From Gyrodactylus bullatarudis (Eukaryota; Platyhelminthes; Monogenea; Gyrodactylidea; Gyrodactylidae): a stretch of 35,249 bases of DNA. Each line of letters starts with the position of its first letter. Positions within the stretch are counted from its first letter, which is position 1. This document shows positions 29,862 to 35,249 of the stretch, in pieces. The position numbers were made by a program, and so were the translations under genes. The notes under the pieces are model-generated. The model searched no databases. It worked only from the letters and a program-made list of their open reading frames with translations, and was not told where the DNA came from. The stretch covers positions 186,558 to 221,806 of the forward strand of contig SSNU01000006.1 of assembly GCA_012064415.1 (NCBI GenBank), in the 5' to 3' direction.

Positions 29862-32800
29862 ATGTTAAATTCTGCAATGATCAACCAAATCATCCTGCGA
29901 AATTTATCCACCATAGTTAAACGTCCAATTGTTAAATATGATAAGGTAATTATTTTCTTTAATTTTAAAGCTATTTATAAATAACGAATGGGTTGAATCA
30001 GTGAGTGGAAAAAGATTTGCAACAATTGATCCTTCCAACGGTAAAGAGATTCACAAAGTTTCTGAAGCTGATAAAATTGATGTTGATAAAGCTGTTAATG
30101 CTGCTAGAGATGCTTTTAAAGCTGGCTCTCCTTGGAGAAAGATGGATGCTGCTGATCGGGGAATCTTGTTGAATAAACTTGCAGACAAAATCGAAGAAAA
30201 TATTGAATACATTGCTGTAAGACGATTAAAATATAGATATAGGCTTTAGAATCTCTTGACAACGGAAAACCTTATTTAGATTCTCTCAATGCTGATCTTC
30301 CACTTAGCATTGCTTGTTATCGTTATTACGCTGGATGGGCAGATAAAAATCACGGAAAAGTCATTCCTATCCGAGGAGAATATTTATCAATGACACGTCA
30401 CGAACCAATTGGTGTTTGTGGTCAAATTGTTCCTTGGAATTTCCCTTTACTAATGCAAGCCTGGAAATTAGGTCCAGCTTTGGCCACAGGTAATACTGTG
30501 GTTATGAAGACTGCTGAACAAACACCACTTTCAGCTTTGTACATTGCTAACCTTATTAAAGAGGTCGGATTTCCTGAGGGAGTTGTCAATATTCTCTCTG
30601 GTTTTGGACCGACAGCTGGTCATTCGTTAGTAATGCACCCAGAAGTTGATAAAATAGCATTTACAGGAAGTACCTCTGTCGGTCAATTGATTGGTCAAAA
30701 CTGTTTCAAAGATCAGATAAAAAGGATCACATTGGAATTAGGTGGTAAAAGTCCATTGATAGTTTTCTCTGATGCTGATAGTAAGTTCCTAATTATTTTT
30801 CATCCAATAGTCGTTATTTTATATTGAACATTCGAAATGAAAGTTAGATGATTTTCAGTCATATAATATGGAATAGGACTCATATATATGCAAGATCATC
30901 TATCTTTATTTAATTTAAGAGAGGATTTGGTCGGATTTTAGATTAAGCTGACCCAATCGGAAATTAATTGCATTTAACAATAAAATGTATTTTAAGACCT
31001 GAAAAATTATTTTTACTACTATTCTTTTATCTAGTAATTGCAGAAATTATTTATTTTGCATTATGATATAATCAATTTGATCAAAAGTTTAACTTTGATT
31101 GCATTTTTTGACATGAAATAGCTTGTTTGATTGTGTAGATACTTCATCGATTAAAATCTTGTAGCTGGAATATAATTGAAAAATAGCCTGGCAGCATACC
31201 AGCTTCAACTACATCATATTTTCAAAGTAAAAATAATCAAGAAATAATTCTCTTGGATTATTCACAAATAATCTAAGCTTACAAAAAGTTATTTTTATCA
31301 TCAAAATAATTATGTTAATTAAATTATAATTTAATTAAAGATGAGTTTCAAATTTTACAAAAATTATTCAAAAACACGACATTTTACTTCTGTCTGTAAA
31401 ACATATTGCTATCGATACGTTAAAATTTCATCCTAATCATGTGTAATGGCAGGCTAATGATAAAAGAAATATTCTTATTTAGTTGGATGATAAATTCTGA
31501 ACTTTACAGTTTTTCCATCAAGAAATTAGCCATCTCCTAACTCGATGTAATTTATTTTTAGTTGAAAACGCTATAAAGAACGCGCACTTTGGCCTTTTCT
31601 TCAATCAAGGACAATGTTGTTGTGCTGGATCTAGAATATTTGTGGAAGAATCGATTTATGACAAATTCGTTGATATGTCTGTTGCTTTTGCCAAGGAAAA
31701 GAAGCTTGGGGACCCATTCGATTCCGAAACAACTCAAGGACCCCAAATAGACAAAGATCAAATGAATATTGTTCTCGATTATATTAAGTCAGGTAAGGAG
31801 CAAGGCGCTAAACTCTTGACTGGCGGAAAGAGACACGGTGATTCAGGATACTATGTTGAACCAACCATTTTTGCTGATGTCTCAGATGATCATAAAATTG
31901 CTCGAGAAGAAGTAAGATTATTTAACTCTGATTGGTCAAGACTGGTATGATTATAAGAGTGTTGAAAAGTAGCTAATAAAATCTTGGGTCAAGTAAAAGA
32001 CAGAACCGTAAAAATCGATCTTAAATTGGTTTTATAAGTTATTATAAAATTTCAATAGTGCAGCACCTTTACTTACAAAGGTTAACTAGAAATATTTTTT
32101 TCTAGGTGCTTAGGTAATATATCCCTCAGGTTCGTCGTATTTGCTAATGGATTAGCTGAATGTTACAGCTAACTAATGGATCCCACCGAGACTGGTACGA
32201 AAGAAACTCACAGAGCATTTATTAAAAGAAATAATCTAAATATACATGAATAAGTATATGCGTATACCAAAGAATGCATGTGAAGACAATCACCGTTGAA
32301 ACGTTTGAATGATCAATGGCTGAGAAGTTCTCAGTCAGAATTCTAATGTTGACCTAATTTTAATAAATTTTATCACTTAAGAGAGCTTTCAAAGAAGTAT
32401 AAGCAAAAAGTCTCAATGATTTAGGATTCCTAAATTATGCTTCTATTTTGTGCTCTACTCATAAGCCATTATAAATAAACTTGTATAGTTTAATCTGGTC
32501 GTTTTTTAATATTGATCATGTTTCTTTGAACACCTACAATTTATTAGGGCTCAAAAATGCAGTGTATTCTATACAAAAATGAAATCTCATGTTGATTATT
32601 CTAGATTTTTGGTCCTGTTATGCAAATACTCAAGTTCAAGAATATCGATGAGGTTGCCAATCGAGCTAATGATTCCAAATATGGCTTAGCAGCTGGTATA
32701 ATGACACAAGATATTAATAAAGCCCTTCTCATGAGTATGAAATTGAAGGCAGGATCTGTTTGGTATGTTCTTTGCTTTTTCTAACACTTAAATTTAAATT

Positions 32801-33717
32801 AAAATTTTCGATGATAAGTTAGAATTTTTTACGAAGGCAAGTTTTTTTTCAACTCTAAAATCTATATTCATATCACAATCATACAATAAAATTTGGAGGC
32901 TTGTAGACTTTGGTGTGAAAGTACGAAATATCAAAAAAAATTTAACGTGTAGTTTTCGAGTAATTTCGAGATTTAATACGAAAAAAATGCCTCAAATTTT
33001 ATCCCATAGTTTCTTTATTTCTCAATCTATATATATTCATAAAAAACATACCATATTTAAGAGCAGAGAATTTGCTACAATCCCTTGCCTGTCGACTTTG
33101 AACTTCAACCTATAAATTCCAAGATATTTCCAATAATGGCGAAAAAAATGTAAAAATGTAAAACCTATTTTCAGTCCCTTATCAATGAGCCAGAAAATTT
33201 TCCTTTCAATATTAGATAGTGCTTTCATATGGTGTAAAATTGTGAAAATGTGTACGATTTTACAGATTTTTAAAGCTTACAATTTGTGATGTCAATCAAC
33301 TCTGAAAAAATTTTGAGAAGAACAATTTTTCTATTTTAACAATAAATTAAATTTAGAATTATTTTTCAAGGCTGATCAATTTAAGCAAAAGAATAGAAAT
33401 TAAAAAAAAATTAAAAGTAATTTAGGTGCATGATGAAAGATTCTCAAACTTTCTGAAGTCATTTGAAAAATGGGCTATTAAAACATTCAGGAAATTAATT
33501 AATGGTTTTTTTGCAAAAAGAAAACCTGCTCATATTTTAACTCGAATCATATTTTAATTTCTTTCCTAGGGTTAATTCTTATGACGTCTTCGATGCTGCT
33601 GCTCCATTCGGTGGATTCAAGGAATCTGGAATCGGTCGGGAACTTGGAGAGTATGGTCTGAATAACTATACTGAAGTGAAAACTATCACAATAAAAGTGC
33701 CTGGTAAAGATTGTTAG
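29862..33717 (+). CDS. ALDH2: Aldehyde dehydrogenase, mitochondrial ALDH2-like
   Basis: The enzyme oxidises aldehydes to acids with NAD+. Exons: 29862-29945, 29971-30216, 30243-30780, 31562-31911, 32605-32762, 33570-33717; 507 residues, against 517 in human ALDH2. Introns are 25, 26, 781, 693 and 807 nt, and all phases agree. Residues 1-28 lack acidic residues until the last few and hold several Arg/Lys, fitting a mitochondrial presequence. Motifs are [44 protein letters not shown] with the general base at about Glu275, [10 protein letters not shown] with nucleophile at about Cys309, EEIFGPVMQ across an exon junction, and [18 protein letters not shown]. The presequence favours ALDH2/ALDH1B over cytosolic ALDH1A. 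A poly(A) signal AATAAA is at 33775-33780. Confidence 0.93.
32090..32355 (+). repeat. Dispersed repeat R1, fullest copy, in an ALDH intron
   Basis: The first half (32090-32250) matches 12175-12335 and the second half (32262-32352) matches 7435-7525. It therefore joins two segments that occur separately elsewhere, defining a repeat of at least 265 bp. No coding is evident. It lies inside the 693-nt fourth ALDH intron. Confidence 0.6.
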
Positions 33718-34033
33718 ATCCTATAGAAAGATTTATACTAATAATTCATTGTTGATTTAAATCTTTTTTTTTTCAATAAATTTCATTCGCAATAGAATAC
33801 TCGATCATGAATTCAAACTTAAGAAAATGTATTTTAGTTGCTCGGGTTGTATAGCATACATTGTACACTGAACTTAAAGCTACACCAAACTTTAGCTAAC
33901 GTCCTAGCTTAAATTTTATTTTTATAAAAAAGATGTCAGAATTTTTTGAAATTTAAAAATCTTATGATACTGGTGACCCAGCTCAAAACTAATGTTAACA
34001 ACAACGTTTATACAAGAAGAACTAATTTTATTT
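33718..34033. other. Intergenic region after ALDH
   Basis: It contains the ALDH poly(A) signal (33775-33780) and otherwise only AT-rich sequence. Confidence 0.5.
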
Positions 34034-34150
34034 TTGAGTGAAAGGTGATGCCAGAGAATTTAAAAGAGATAAGCGCTTTTTTTCGGGCATATTCTTCAGT
34101 CTGTACATGCCAATATATACAAAGGTTTGAAATTACAAAATTAAATCTGA
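34034..34150 (-). mobile_element. Penelope end-repeat fragment, degenerate
   Basis: On the minus strand it carries GGCATGTACAGACTGAAGA then ATGCCCGAAA, matching the repeat at 5010-5040 and 18188-18220, with flanking similarity (ATTTCAAACC..., CTCTGGCATC). CUGAAGA still fits the CUGANGA hammerhead core, but stem I is no longer pairable, so it is presumably dead. Confidence 0.5.
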
Positions 34151-34228
34151 TTGGTTTAACCTTTCAACAACATATAACTCTTGTGGTGTATTCTTGCCTC
34201 ACTTGAGTTTAGTGAGGAGTGAGTACCA

Positions 34229-34248
34229 GACACACACACAGACACATG
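34229..34248 (+). repeat. CA microsatellite
   Basis: A short run of GACACACACACAGACACATG. No other simple repeat of note is present in this region. Confidence 0.8.
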
Positions 34249-34524
34249 CACGTCTCGTAATAGTGTAATTATAATTATTTCACTCCATGCCACGTTATAA
34301 TAGGTTACAAAGTTTTTTTCCAAATTCTAGATACATGACAAGTTTTATTTGTTAGACCAAATGATGATATCAGCATATATCAGTTGTACTTTCTGTAAAA
34401 AGACTTAGACCATTTGATAATACACCGGATAGATCTTCGACTTTTTGTAAAAATGACTTGAACCAATTGTAAAAAACGACTTTTAGCCTCAGACATTTTG
34501 TTATTAGTCCATTCAAAGCTGTCC

Positions 34525-34543
34525 TGGGGTCTAAAAGACCCCA
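34525..34543. repeat. Perfect 8-bp hairpin, possible transposon end
   Basis: TGGGGTCT and AGACCCCA flank a three-base AAA loop. It is followed by CATTTCCCATGCTAGGGTTG, and the whole reads on the minus strand as CAACCCTAGCATG...GGGGTC, reminiscent of piggyBac-like ends. There is no partner end in the window. Confidence 0.3.
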
Positions 34544-34560
34544 TTTCCCATGCTAGGGTT

Positions 34561-35249
34561 GAAAAAGACTCTAAAAAATAAAAGTCTAATAAATAGTCCT
34601 TTAAAATAAAAATCGCTTATAAGTAGTAATGTAAAAAGTACTTTATCTCGTATTCCTTGTGTACTTTTTCTGAGTTTTAATTAAACTCTTTCTTCGTTAA
34701 TGGCATTTTGCAAAATACGATTTAATAATATTTATCTTCGTGTTTATCTTGAACAGTAAAATCAAAAATTATACAACAAGTTTGTCCTGTTGTGGTCTGC
34801 ACCTTGAGCTTTTCCTGAGGAGTCCTCATTCGAATGAATATGAAAATTTAGTCCTGAAAATTTGAAATAGTGAGGCTTGTTCTGAAAATACTTTTTCTCA
34901 AAATGGATAATTCCTTATATTGGTAAATAAAGCCCTTAACACTTGGTTACTTTTGTCGTAGAACCTGATTTTTAAATGATCAGGTATGAATGTTATAAAA
35001 CAAACCGATTAAGCATTACATAGCATTATCGGTATTTTGTAGCCCCATTATATGGTTTTTAATCAAATTGTGATGAAATTGAATAAGCAGATTTTAATGA
35101 ATCGATTGATTTTTATATTTCTTTAAATAAATATTAATCAATTCATGTAAGGTTCCCTCTAAAATTTCTTAAAACAGGTCTTCCATTCAGTGGCTGAAGA
35201 TTCCTGTAGTTAGATTTATCTCCATGGTCAAGATTTATCCTGCGAATCT
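34561..35249. other. Gene-free AT-rich stretch to the window end
   Basis: Only short random frames and no recognisable element are seen. Confidence 0.5.

Noticed and set aside
34229..34248. Telomeric or satellite repeat
   Set aside because: Only a short CA microsatellite is present, with no tandem array.
1..35249. CRISPR arrays, bacterial operons or prophage
   Set aside because: There are no regularly spaced direct repeats, genes are spliced with poly(A) signals, and all recognised proteins are eukaryotic.

Overview
This window is AT-rich nuclear DNA of an animal, most likely an invertebrate. It has spliced genes for metazoan housekeeping proteins (O-GlcNAc transferase, fibrillarin, an ADAT3-type tRNA deaminase subunit, a mitochondrial aldehyde dehydrogenase and a TMEM126-family protein) and animal-type transposons (Helitron, Ty3/gypsy, Penelope-like). 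The most telling trait is intron size. Reconstructed from reading frame and GT-AG signals, many introns are only 23-33 nt long. Dicyemid mesozoans are the animals I know to be reported with introns of this size, and orthonectids also have compact genes, so a mesozoan-like organism is a reasonable but unproven guess.

Layout. From 1 to about 18.2 kb the window is a graveyard of mobile DNA. It holds a Helitron fragment (3-969), a broken CxxH-type RNase H-like transposase-related gene (1585-2782), two LTR copies in inverted orientation (3562-4290), a palindromic Penelope-like fragment (4809-5089), three foldback elements of one family (7003-7310, 8694-9708, 10535-11289), and a truncated gypsy element (12463-15058) joined to a tRNA-like head with a hammerhead ribozyme (12336-12455). 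It ends with a Penelope GIY-YIG endonuclease fragment (17552-17920) and its 3' region (to 18240). Gaps between these are AT-rich and I see no genes in them.

From 18.7 to 33.8 kb lies a compact gene cluster. On the minus strand are a zinc-ribbon DNA-repair-like protein (18768-22586, SPIDR suspected) and OGT (22958-26679). OGT is divergent from fibrillarin (26803-27783, plus), with 123 bp between start codons. Fibrillarin converges on ADAT3 (27820-28880, minus) across 36 bp that hold a palindromic double poly(A) signal. A TMEM126-like gene (29066-29749, minus) follows and is divergent from aldehyde dehydrogenase (29862-33717, plus), with 112 bp between starts. The last 1.5 kb is intergenic with another Penelope fragment.

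Functionally the genes are unrelated housekeeping loci: nuclear/cytosolic glycosylation (OGT), rRNA 2'-O-methylation (fibrillarin), tRNA A34-to-I editing (ADAT3), mitochondrial inner-membrane assembly (TMEM126), mitochondrial aldehyde oxidation (ALDH) and probable DNA repair. Their link is physical: shared short promoters and terminators. Transposons lie in the gene-poor flank and in the few long introns.
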